Source: an uncultured delta proteobacterium (GTDB taxonomy: Bacteria > Myxococcota_A > Polyangia > Polyangiales > Polyangiaceae). From it: a stretch of DNA of 41,072 bases. The notes beneath the pieces are model-generated. The model worked only from the letters and a program-made list of their open reading frames with translations. It did not search any database and was not told the DNA's origin. Where the stretch lies: positions 1 to 41,072 of the forward strand of contig CAIVJW010000268.1 of assembly GCA_903906315.1 (NCBI GenBank), read 5' to 3'. This document shows positions 16,164-23,996 of this stretch, piece after piece. The position numbers and the translations under genes were made by a program. Numbering within the stretch: position 1 is the first letter of the stretch; each line of letters begins with the position of its first letter.

Positions 16164-16171
16164 GGGCCTGC

Positions 16172-16708
16172 GTGGCCGGCCCCGTCTTCATCCGTCACCC
16201 GCGCCCCGGCGACGAGGCCGAGCTCGTCGCGCTGCGGCGCGCGAGCCGCGAGTTCCTCGAGCCGTGGGAGCCCATCCCGCCCGCCGGCACCGACGGCTTC
16301 GACGAGGTCGCCTTCGCGCGCATGCTCGCCGCGAGCGACACCGAGCGATCGCAGCGCGTGCTCGTTTGCCGCGCCGCCGACCGCCGGATCGTCGGGCAGG
16401 CGAGCCTCGGCGAGATCATCCGCGGGTCGCTCGAGCAAGCGTTCCTCGGCTACTGGGTGGGCGCACCCTTCGCGCGGCAGGGGTTCATGACGGCCGCGAT
16501 CCGGCTCGTCCTCGCGCGCGCCTTCGGGCCGCTGCGGCTCCACCGCGTCGAAGCGAACATCCAGCCGCACAACGCCGCGTCGATCGCGCTCGCGCGGCGC
16601 GTCGGGATGCGCAAGGAAGGCTTTTCGCCCAGGTACCTGCGCATTCGGGGCGCCTGGACGGACCACGAGCGCTGGGCGGTGACGGCCGAGGACTGGGGCG
16701 CCGGCTGA
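16172..16708 (+). CDS. GNAT acetyltransferase, RimJ/RimL type
   Basis: A 178-residue protein from GTG 16172. It has the RimJ-like opening FIRHPRPGDEAELVALRRAS and a REFLEPWEP segment usual in this group. The acetyl-CoA region is RIVGQASLGEIIRGS, GYWVGAPFARQGFMT, then HRVEANIQPHNAASIALARR and VGMRKEGFSPRYLRI. This matches ribosomal-protein or amino-acid N-acetyltransferases; the substrate is not predictable. It lies 82 bases after the LytM gene and has its own candidate -10 box, so it is probably a separate transcript. Confidence 0.88.
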   Translation: MAGPVFIRHPRPGDEAELVALRRASREFLEPWEPIPPAGTDGFDEVAFARMLAASDTERSQRVLVCRAADRRIVGQASLGEIIRGSLEQAFLGYWVGAPFARQGFMTAAIRLVLARAFGPLRLHRVEANIQPHNAASIALARRVGMRKEGFSPRYLRIRGAWTDHERWAVTAEDWGAG

Positions 16709-16783
16709 CGCGCGACCCTCCGCCGCGGTCGCCGCGGTCGCCCGATCGGGCGCCGTCGCGCCGGAAATGCGCGGCGGATCGAC

Positions 16784-16789
16784 TAGACT
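16784..16789 (+). promoter_or_regulatory. -10-like box TAGACT
   Basis: TAGACT is followed by 7 bases and then GTG 16797. It supports the GTG start over the ATG at 16767, which would lie upstream of the box. Confidence 0.45.
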
Positions 16790-16796
16790 CGCCGGC

Positions 16797-17714
16797 GTGT
16801 CGAAGCCCAGCGCGCCGAGCCGCCGACGGCTGATGATCGGCCTCGGCGCGATCGCGATCGGCGGCTGCGATCGGACGACGCCGCGACCGCCGCCGCCCGT
16901 CGCGCCTCCGTGGCGGGAGCTCGCGTTTCCGCCGACCCCGGGCGATCCGACCGATCAGCTCGCGCTCGTGCTCTCGCCGCCGGGCGCGACCGAGGAGGCG
17001 CGGCCGGTGCTCGTCGCGCTCCACGGCCGCGGCGAGTCGGGGCGCGGGCTCGCGGTCGGCGCGCACGCATGGCGCGACGACTACGACCTCGATCGCCTCG
17101 ACCGACGCCTGTCGGCGCCGCCGCTCGTGGCGAGCGATCTGCAGGGGCTCGTCGAGGCGGCGCGGCTCGCCCGGATCAACGCCTCGCTCGCGGCCGCGCC
17201 GTACCGCGGGGTCTGCGTCGCGTGCCCGTACACGCCCGACCTACCCGATCGATCGCTCGCGGGCGCGGCCGGCTTCGGGCGCTTCGTGATCGATCGGCTG
17301 CTGCCGCGGGTGCGCGCCGACCACGGCGGCAGCGGCGAACGTCGTGCGACCGGGATCGACGGCGTGAGCATGGGCGGACGGCTCGCGCTGCTCGTGGGGC
17401 TCGGTCACCCCGAGGTCTTCGGCGCGGTCGGGGCGCTGCAGCCCGCGCTGCGCGTCGACGAGGCGCCGGCCTTCGCCGAGCTCGCGCGCGAGGCCGCGAG
17501 CCGAGCGCCGATCGCGCTGCGCCTCGTCTCGAGCGCGGGCGACCCCTTCCTGCCCGCCGTCCGCGCGCTGTCGGATCGGCTGCGCGTCGTGGGCGTCGAC
17601 CACGAGCTCCTGGTCACGCCCGGACCGCACGACTACGTGTGGAACCGCGGCCCGGGCGGCGCGGAGATGCTGATCTGGCACGAGCGCGTCGAGCGCGGGC
17701 TCCCCGCGCCGTAG
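16797..17714 (+). CDS. Lipoprotein esterase/hydrolase (alpha/beta fold)
   Basis: A 305-residue protein. The N-terminus has RRR followed by a hydrophobic stretch and lipobox IGGC (Cys23), so it is probably a membrane-anchored lipoprotein. The fold is alpha/beta hydrolase of the putative-esterase group: VLVALHGRGESG oxyanion region, nucleophile elbow GVSMGG (S191) and a late GPHDYVWN with the likely catalytic His. An Asp between SAGDPFLPA and the His would complete the triad. The substrate is unknown; carbohydrate-linked esters are typical of related proteins. The start was chosen at GTG 16797 because of the signal peptide and the TAGACT box. Confidence 0.82.
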   Translation: MSKPSAPSRRRLMIGLGAIAIGGCDRTTPRPPPPVAPPWRELAFPPTPGDPTDQLALVLSPPGATEEARPVLVALHGRGESGRGLAVGAHAWRDDYDLDRLDRRLSAPPLVASDLQGLVEAARLARINASLAAAPYRGVCVACPYTPDLPDRSLAGAAGFGRFVIDRLLPRVRADHGGSGERRATGIDGVSMGGRLALLVGLGHPEVFGAVGALQPALRVDEAPAFAELAREAASRAPIALRLVSSAGDPFLPAVRALSDRLRVVGVDHELLVTPGPHDYVWNRGPGGAEMLIWHERVERGLPAP

Positions 17715-17806
17715 TCGATTCGCACGCGCCCGAAGCACGGTCGCGGACCGCCCCGGGCGCCCGGCCCGTGGGTACGCGCGCGGTCGTCCGTGATAAGCCC
17801 CGGATC

Positions 17807-20590
17807 GTGACCTCACCCGCCACCGCCGCGCCCGCGATCGCCCTGCCCCCGGAGGCCGCGGAGGTGCTGCGATCGCTCGAGTCGGTCGGGACGAAGCGGT
17901 CCACCGGAGCGCGGCGCATGGGCGGCAAGGCCACGATGCTGGCGCGGCTCGCGCGCGAGGGCTTCCCCGTCCCGCGCGGCTGGGTGATCGACGCGCGCCG
18001 GTTCTCGCGCGCGGTCGAGGACACGCTGCCGAAGGGCCACGACGTCGCGACGCTGATCAAGCTCGCGGGCACGCAGGCCGGCGTCGATCGCGCGGCGCGC
18101 GCGTACGATCGCCTCCTCGCCACGCCGCTGCCGGACGACGTCGAGCGCGCGCTGGAGGCGCTGTGGGCGCGCGTCGAGGCGACCGCCCCGTGGGGCCTCG
18201 CGGTGCGGTCGAGCGGCACGGCCGAGGACGGCGAGGTCACGTCGCTCGCGGGGCTCGCCGAGTCCGTGCTCGGCGTGCGCGGGCCCGCGGCGCTGTCCGC
18301 GGCCGTGCGCCGGGTGTGGGCGAGCGCCGTCCTGCCTCGATCGATCGCGTACCTCGCGCACGCGGGTCTGCGCGATTTCGCGATGGCGGTGCTGATCCAG
18401 CCGATGGTCGAGGCCGAGGCCGCGGGCGTGATGTTCACCGCGCCGCCGCCGGGGCTCGACGGCGACCACTGGCACCCGGACGAGCGGCTGGTGTGCGCGA
18501 CGCTCGGCCTCGGCGCGCCGGTCGTCGATGGCGCCAGCGCGACCGACTCCTACCGCCTCGCGCGCGACGGCGGCGCGACCGTGGCGTCGGTCGTCGCGTA
18601 CAAGGCGCGCGTGCTCGTCGTCGGCGCGATCGGGGTCGAGGCGCGCGACGTCCCCGCCGCGGAGGCCGAGCGCCCGGCCCTCGGCGCCGAGGCGCGCAGC
18701 GAGCTCGCCCTGCTCGCGACGCAGCTCGAGCGCGAGATCAAGCGCGGGCCCCTCGACGTCGAGTTCGCCGTCACGAAGGCCGCGGGCGGCGAGCGCCGCG
18801 TGGTGCTGCTCCAGGTGCGGCCCGTGACCGGCGGCGGCTACCCCGAGGGCGGCGCGGCCGACTCGGTCTGGTCGCGCGCCAACGTCGGCGAGGCGCTCCC
18901 CGGCGCCGCGACGCCGCTCACGTGGTCGGTCGCGCGATCGTTCGCCGAAAAGGGCTTCCGGCAGGCGTTCGGCGCGCTCGGCTGCAAGGTGCCGCGCGGC
19001 GCCGCGCTCGTCGCCAACGTCCACGGGCGCTTCTACCTGCACCTCAGCGGGTTCATGCGCATCGCCGCCGAGGTGCCCGGCCTCGAGCCCCGCGCGCTCC
19101 TCGAGGCGAGCGGCGGCGCGACCGAGGCGGCCATCGGCGCCCTCGAGCGCCAGCTCGGCGAGGTGTCGCACCGCGCGTTCTACGCCCGCCTGCCGATCAC
19201 GATTCCGCGGCTCCTCGCCATGCAGGCACGCCTCGCGCGCGACGTCGGGCGCTTCGAGGCGGACGCCGGGCGCCAGCGCAAGGCGCTCCTCGAGATGGAC
19301 CTCACGCTGCTGCCGGACGACGGCCTCGTGACGACCCTCAAGGGCGCGAACGCGCTGCTCGATCGCACCGGATCGCTCATGCTGTCGTGCGCGTCGGCCT
19401 CGCTCGCGAGCCACCTCGCGCTCTGCCGGCTGCTCGCGGCCGTGACGGCCGGCAAGGCCTCGGCCCGCGACGACGACGCGCCCGGCACGGGCGGCGACGG
19501 CACGCCCGAGACGGCCGCGCACCTCGCGCAGATGCTCACGGGCGGCGCCCACGACATGGAGAGCGCCGGCCCCGGCGTGGCGCTCGCGCGCGTCGCGGTC
19601 GTGGCGCGCGACGAGGACGCGGCGCGCGAGGCCCTGATCGCCGGGCGCGTGCGCGCGGTGTCGGACCTGCCTTCGGGGCCGACGCGGCGCGCGCTGGCCC
19701 GCTTCCTCGAGGCCTACGGTGATCGCGGCGTGCGCGAGGCCGAGCTCGCCTCGCCGCGCTGGGCCGAGGATCCGTCGACCGTGATCGGCATGCTAACGGC
19801 GTCGCTGCGCGGCGCGCCCGGCGACCCGGACGCGGCCCTCGCCCGCGCGCGATCGCTCGCCGACCGCGAGCTGGCGCGCCTCGAGACGCAGCTCGGCGTG
19901 GTCACGATCGCCGCCGTGCGCCTGCTCGTCTCGCGCACGCAGCACTTCACGCGCCTGCGCGAGCGGATGCGAGCCTGGGTGTCGCGCGTGCTCGGGCTGC
20001 TGCGCACCATCGCGCTCGACGTGGACGCGCGCATCCGCCGCATCGACCCGTCGCTCCCCGAGGGCAGCGTGTTCTTCTGCACGTTCGACGAGCTCACGGG
20101 CGCGCTGCGCACCGGCCGCGCCGAGCTCGGCCCCATCGTGCGCCTCCGCCGCGCCGAGCACGCGCGCGACGCCGCCCGCCCCGATCCGCCCGCGGTCTTC
20201 ATCGGACGCCCGCCGCCGGTCGTCCTGCCGCCGGTCGCCGGCCCGCGCCTCACGGGCCTGCCCGCGAGCGGCGGCGTGGTCGAGGGGGTCGTCCGCATCC
20301 TCGAGCCCGGATCCGCGCACCTCGACGCGCTGCGCCCGGGGGAGATCCTCGTCACGCGCACGACCGACGTCGGCCTGTCGCCGCTCTTCCTCGTCGCCGC
20401 CGCGGTCGTGACGGAGCTCGGCGGCCCGCTCTCGCACGCGGCCATCGTCGCGCGCGAGTACGGCCTGCCGGCGGTCGTGAACGTGCCCGGCGCCACGGTC
20501 GCGCTGCGGACCGGCGACCGCGTCCGCGTCGACGGCGACCGCGGCCTCGTCGAGCGGATCGACGCGCCCCGGGACGAGGTGGCGTCGTGA
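17807..20590 (+). CDS. Rifampin-phosphotransferase / PEP-synthase-like dikinase
   Basis: A 927-residue protein starting at GTG 17807. The N-terminal ATP-grasp domain (about 20-340) has GGKATMLARLAREGFPVPRG, VRSSGTAEDG and LQVRPVTGG. The middle region (about 345-790) begins SRANVGEALPGAATPLTWS, the hallmark opening of the substrate domain in rifampin phosphotransferases and related PEP-utilising proteins. The C-terminal swivelling domain carries GGPLSHAAIVARE with phosphohistidine H877. There is no PEP-synthase TIM barrel. This domain order is that of RPH enzymes, which split ATP and phosphorylate a small molecule through a His intermediate. Rifamycin as substrate is not shown. The following gene overlaps by 4 bases. 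Confidence 0.85.
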   Translation: MTSPATAAPAIALPPEAAEVLRSLESVGTKRSTGARRMGGKATMLARLAREGFPVPRGWVIDARRFSRAVEDTLPKGHDVATLIKLAGTQAGVDRAARAYDRLLATPLPDDVERALEALWARVEATAPWGLAVRSSGTAEDGEVTSLAGLAESVLGVRGPAALSAAVRRVWASAVLPRSIAYLAHAGLRDFAMAVLIQPMVEAEAAGVMFTAPPPGLDGDHWHPDERLVCATLGLGAPVVDGASATDSYRLARDGGATVASVVAYKARVLVVGAIGVEARDVPAAEAERPALGAEARSELALLATQLEREIKRGPLDVEFAVTKAAGGERRVVLLQVRPVTGGGYPEGGAADSVWSRANVGEALPGAATPLTWSVARSFAEKGFRQAFGALGCKVPRGAALVANVHGRFYLHLSGFMRIAAEVPGLEPRALLEASGGATEAAIGALERQLGEVSHRAFYARLPITIPRLLAMQARLARDVGRFEADAGRQRKALLEMDLTLLPDDGLVTTLKGANALLDRTGSLMLSCASASLASHLALCRLLAAVTAGKASARDDDAPGTGGDGTPETAAHLAQMLTGGAHDMESAGPGVALARVAVVARDEDAAREALIAGRVRAVSDLPSGPTRRALARFLEAYGDRGVREAELASPRWAEDPSTVIGMLTASLRGAPGDPDAALARARSLADRELARLETQLGVVTIAAVRLLVSRTQHFTRLRERMRAWVSRVLGLLRTIALDVDARIRRIDPSLPEGSVFFCTFDELTGALRTGRAELGPIVRLRRAEHARDAARPDPPAVFIGRPPPVVLPPVAGPRLTGLPASGGVVEGVVRILEPGSAHLDALRPGEILVTRTTDVGLSPLFLVAAAVVTELGGPLSHAAIVAREYGLPAVVNVPGATVALRTGDRVRVDGDRGLVERIDAPRDEVAS

Positions 20591-21282
20591 ACCGTCGAGC
20601 CTTCGGGCGGATCCTGGTCGGCACCGCGATCGGGCTCGCGGCCGCCGCGATCGCCGCGGGCGGGGTCGCGCTCGCCGATCCGCCCGGCGGGCGCGCGCCC
20701 GATCCGGCCGCGCCGTCGACCGTGAAGCAGTGGGTCTTCGAGCTCACGGCCAAGCGCGGCGCGGTGACGCCCGGCCGCGTCACGAGCGCCACGGCGAAGG
20801 CGCCGATCGCGACCGCGCGCGTGATGGGCCGCTACGCGATCGAGCTCTACGTCGGCCGCGAGCTGCTCGATCGCGTGCGGTTCGACATCCCGCTGACGGG
20901 CGACGGCCCCCCCGAGAGGGACCCGAAGCGCCCGTTCGCGCGGCCGACGTTCGAGGTCGTGTCGACGCGGCTGCGTGTGCAGATGGCCGACAGCCCGCGC
21001 GCCGCGTGGGGCGTCGTGCTCGACCGTGCGACCGGGGAAATCGGGCGCTTCTGGTGGCCGCCCGAGGCCGACGGCCGCCTCCTGCCGATGGCGCCTCCGC
21101 CGATCGCCGACGCGGGCCCCGCCTCCCCGAGCGACGCGGGCGCGCGCGATCCGAAGGTCGCGCCGGATGCGGGCCCGATCGGCGACGGCGGCGCGCCGGC
21201 CCCGGTGGACGCGGGAGCCGCGCCGGGAGACGGCCGCGCGCCGGCGGACGCGGCCGCGCCGACCGCGCGCGACGCGGGCTGA
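20587..21282 (+). CDS. Exported protein with DAG-rich tail
   Basis: A 231-residue protein starting at GTG 20587, overlapping the dikinase stop (GTGA). The N-terminus MNRRAFGRILVGTAIGLAAA resembles a signal peptide with an ALADPP cleavage region. Residues 45-160 form a beta-rich domain (VKQWVFELTAKRGAVTP, ATARVMGRYAIELYVGRELL, RVQMADSPRAAWGVVLDR). The C-terminal 70 residues are low-complexity with repeated DAG/DAGA units, common in exported myxobacterial proteins. I recognise no family. Coupling to the dikinase hints at a shared process. Confidence 0.72.
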   Translation: MNRRAFGRILVGTAIGLAAAAIAAGGVALADPPGGRAPDPAAPSTVKQWVFELTAKRGAVTPGRVTSATAKAPIATARVMGRYAIELYVGRELLDRVRFDIPLTGDGPPERDPKRPFARPTFEVVSTRLRVQMADSPRAAWGVVLDRATGEIGRFWWPPEADGRLLPMAPPPIADAGPASPSDAGARDPKVAPDAGPIGDGGAPAPVDAGAAPGDGRAPADAAAPTARDAG

Positions 21283-21452
21283 ATCCGGCCGGGCACGCGG
21301 CGCGAGCCTCGCCGCGGTCTCCCGCGAGGCGATCGACGAAGCGAGCGCCTGGGCGGGCGCGCCTGCGACGCCCACGCGAGGGAGGCGGCGAGCGGGCGTA
21401 GGCGTCGACGCGGCCGGGCGCGGGTGCGTCGATCGAGCGAGGCAATCCGGCC

Positions 21453-22265
21453 TCAGGCGCTGGCGCGGACGACCCAGCACGCGGCCTGGAACGTCACACC
21501 GCGATCGCCCAGGTGGCGCGCGCAGAGCGCCTCGAGCGCGGCCCGCACGGGCGCGGGGTCGACCGCGCGCTCGCGCAGGAGCTTGCCGACGGGCCCGGTG
21601 CGCATCGCCAGCTCGACGGCGCGCTCGGGCGTGGGACCGAGGACGTAGTCGGCGGAAAAGGGGCACCGATCGATCGCGCGGAACCCGGCGCCGCCGAGGA
21701 GGGCGTCGAGCCGCGCGCCGTCGGCGAACGCGAACGGGCCGGGCGCGCCGGGGGGTGTGGGGGCGGGCGGCTCGCCGAGAAAGGGCAGCGCGGCGGCGAG
21801 CGTGTCGCGCGCCCAGCCGTTCTCCTCCGCGCCCCGCCAGCAGACGAAGGCGAGGCGACCTGCGGCGCGCAGCGCGCCGCGCAGATGGGCGAAGGCCGCG
21901 CGGGGGTCCGCGAAGAACATCACCCCGAAGCGCGAGAACGCGGCGTCGTAGGGCGCGTCGGGGATCGGGGCCTCCGCGGCGTCGGCGTGGAGGTAGCGCG
22001 GGCCGCCGCCGCGCACGCGCGCGACCTCGAGCAGCGGGGCGGAGACGTCCACGCCGAGCACCGCGCCGCCATCGCCGACGCGCGCGAAGAGGGCGCGGCT
22101 CGTCGCGCCGGCCCCGCAGCCCACGTCGATCACGCGCTCGCCGAGCGCCGGGTCGAGCGCCGCGATGGCCGCCGTGCCGAGCGGCTCGAGCATCGCGTCG
22201 AGCGCCTCGTTCTGCCCGGCCCAGGTGACGCCGGCCTCGCCGTTCCAGTAGTCCCGCTGATCCAT
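21453..22265 (-). CDS. Class I SAM-dependent methyltransferase
   Basis: A 270-residue protein starting MDQRDYWNGEAGVTWAGQNE. SAM motif I is VIDVGCGAG (45-53), followed by VLGVDVSAPLLEVAR, LHADAAEAPIPD and FSRFGVMFFADPRAAFAHL. The latter is the UbiE/COQ5-like post-motif region. The opening YWNG...W and a C-terminal region with GWARDTLAAAL suggest a small-molecule methyltransferase; the substrate is unknown. A CATGAT box 6 bases before the ATG suggests a leaderless transcript. Confidence 0.88.
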   Translation of the reverse strand: MDQRDYWNGEAGVTWAGQNEALDAMLEPLGTAAIAALDPALGERVIDVGCGAGATSRALFARVGDGGAVLGVDVSAPLLEVARVRGGGPRYLHADAAEAPIPDAPYDAAFSRFGVMFFADPRAAFAHLRGALRAAGRLAFVCWRGAEENGWARDTLAAALPFLGEPPAPTPPGAPGPFAFADGARLDALLGGAGFRAIDRCPFSADYVLGPTPERAVELAMRTGPVGKLLRERAVDPAPVRAALEALCARHLGDRGVTFQAACWVVRASA

Positions 22266-22271
22266 CGGCGG

Positions 22272-22277
22272 ATCATG
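22272..22277 (-). promoter_or_regulatory. -10-like box CATGAT
   Basis: On the minus strand, CATGAT plus 6 bases leads into ATG 22265. The spacing would leave no room for a 5' leader. Confidence 0.35.
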
Positions 22278-22307
22278 GCCGACTTCGGCCCCCGGGCGCC
22301 AGGGCGG

Positions 22308-23120
22308 CTACTTCGTCACGAGGCGGAAGCGGTTCGAACCGATCTCGAGGAGATCGCCGTGGCGGAGGTTGCTGAGCTTCGTCTTCTCGCCGTTGACGCG
22401 CATCGCGGGGAACGTCAGCGCGCTCTCGACGGAGAAGTAGTTGCCGTTCCAGGTGACCTTCGCGCTGCCGAGCGTGAGGCCGCGCAGCTCGACCGGCGCG
22501 CCGGATCCGCCGATCACGAGCACCTTGTCCTCCGCGAGCTCGAAGCGCTCCCCGGGCTCGTCGCCCTTCTCGATGCGCTCGAGCGCGCTGCGCGTCGCGT
22601 TCCGCAGGCGGAAGAAGCCCGCCTCCGCCTCGAACGCGCTCATCGTGGTGGTGGGCTCGTCGGCGCGCGCCGTGGGGGCCGACTCGACCTTGACGGCCGT
22701 GCTGCCGCACTGAAGGCAGACGGGCTCGCGCCGCAGCGTCGACACGACGCCCGTCCAGCCGCAGCCCCCGCAGGTGCTCCTGGCGAAGTAGCCCGCCTGG
22801 CCCATGTACTCGGTCGCCTTCACGCTGCTCTGCGCGAACACGAGGAGGTGCTCCTTGCCGACGAGGATCTCCGACCCCTCGGCGATCCTCGCGCCGCCGG
22901 TGACGAGCTGGCCGTCGACGACGATCGGGTTTCGGTGCGACACGCACACGGCCGTCCACGTGCCGTGCGGGTCGGCCGCGAGCGTCAGGTGGGTGCGCGA
23001 CACCGTCGCGCCCTCGAGGACCACGTCGTTTCTCGGACCCCGGCCGATGCGTACGAGGGTCGTCGTGGGCGCCTCGCGGCGCGGGGGCCGCCCCATCTGG
23101 TGGATGACGAGAATCGGCAC
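22308..23120 (-). CDS. FHA - zinc ribbon - FHA-like signalling protein
   Basis: A 270-residue protein from GTG 23120, which has GAGG 7 bases upstream. Residues 15-95 are an FHA domain with GR (26-27) and VSRTHL (40-45), the phosphothreonine-binding loop residues. Residues 115-142 contain CGGCGW and CLQCGS (C117, C120, C135, C138), a four-Cys zinc ribbon. Residues 180-270 form a second FHA-like beta sandwich (VLVIGGSGAPVELRG, MRVNGEKTKLSNLRHGD, LLEIGSNRFRLV) without clear phosphopeptide residues. It is probably a cytoplasmic adaptor reading Ser/Thr kinase signalling. It lies 42 bases upstream of the methyltransferase gene on the same strand. Confidence 0.85.
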   Translation of the reverse strand: MPILVIHQMGRPPRREAPTTTLVRIGRGPRNDVVLEGATVSRTHLTLAADPHGTWTAVCVSHRNPIVVDGQLVTGGARIAEGSEILVGKEHLLVFAQSSVKATEYMGQAGYFARSTCGGCGWTGVVSTLRREPVCLQCGSTAVKVESAPTARADEPTTTMSAFEAEAGFFRLRNATRSALERIEKGDEPGERFELAEDKVLVIGGSGAPVELRGLTLGSAKVTWNGNYFSVESALTFPAMRVNGEKTKLSNLRHGDLLEIGSNRFRLVTK

Positions 23121-23320
23121 GTTGCTACCTCGCGGAGCCGACCCACGCGGGGGATCGGCCGATCTCGCCTACCAGGGAGGCCGCGCCGCGAGAAGCGACC
23201 GGACGCACCGCGCCGACCCGGATCGCGCGAAAGCCCCGCCGACGGTCACGCGGCACGCCGCGGAGGCTCACGACGAGCGCCGGCCAGGGGTGCATCGAGC
23301 CTCCGCGGGGCGCGCGCGGA

Positions 23321-23905
23321 TCACTTCCCGGGCGGCTTGGGCGTCGCGCCCTTCGTCGGGGGCTTCGCCGTGGTCGCCGGGGGAACGGTGGCAATCGGCC
23401 TCGGCGGGGGCGGCGGCGGCGTGGTCGCGACCGGCTGCGGCTGCGGCGTGGCGCCGACGCCGGTGACCGGCTGGCCGCCGAAGTTCGAGGCCCCGAACGA
23501 CCCGGTGCCGACGCCCGCGTCGTAGTAGATGGGCCGGATCATCTGGGCCGTCTCGACCCAGGCCTGCTTCGGCCCCTGCGGCGTGCCCCACTGGATGAGC
23601 GTGTAGCCGCCGTACCGCGCGACGCGCACGAGGCCCGATCCCGGCTGGATGATCATCACGGTCTCGGCGTTCGCGTCCGCGGCCTTGCGGGCGCGGACGG
23701 CCTGCCAGGCCACGTACGAGCCCGTCTCCGGCGTCTCGCCCGGGTAGCGCACGACGTCACCGACCGCCGCGGGGGCCGCTCCCGTCGCCGCCGCGCCGCT
23801 GCCGCCGCCGTCCCCCGACTTGCAGGCGGCGAAGGAGACGGTCGCGACGAGCGTCGCTACCCCAAGGACGAGCCCGCGCCCCGTAGCGCCCCGAGTTGCA
23901 TTCAT
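23321..23905 (-). CDS. SH3-like lipoprotein with Pro-rich tail
   Basis: A 194-residue protein with a signal peptide and lipobox FAAC (Cys28). A Gly/Ala/Ser spacer leads to a domain at about 50-125 with beta segments (VVRYPGETPETG, ANAETVMIIQPGSGLVRVA, GGYTLIQWGTPQGP, KQAWVETAQMI). This resembles a bacterial SH3 fold, often a cell-wall binding module. The C-terminal 60 residues are Pro/Thr/Lys-rich with a run of six prolines. The gene diverges from nothing nearby; its start lies 92 bases downstream of the stop of the DUF2723-like gene. Confidence 0.75.
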   Translation of the reverse strand: MNATRGATGRGLVLGVATLVATVSFAACKSGDGGGSGAAATGAAPAAVGDVVRYPGETPETGSYVAWQAVRARKAADANAETVMIIQPGSGLVRVARYGGYTLIQWGTPQGPKQAWVETAQMIRPIYYDAGVGTGSFGASNFGGQPVTGVGATPQPQPVATTPPPPPPRPIATVPPATTAKPPTKGATPKPPGK

Positions 23906-23996
23906 GGTGGTCCTCGCGTCGCGGCCGCGGAGGAGAGTGCGACCGCCGCGGAACGGTACACGAAAGCCGCGCGGATCGGCGAAGCCGCGCGGATCG

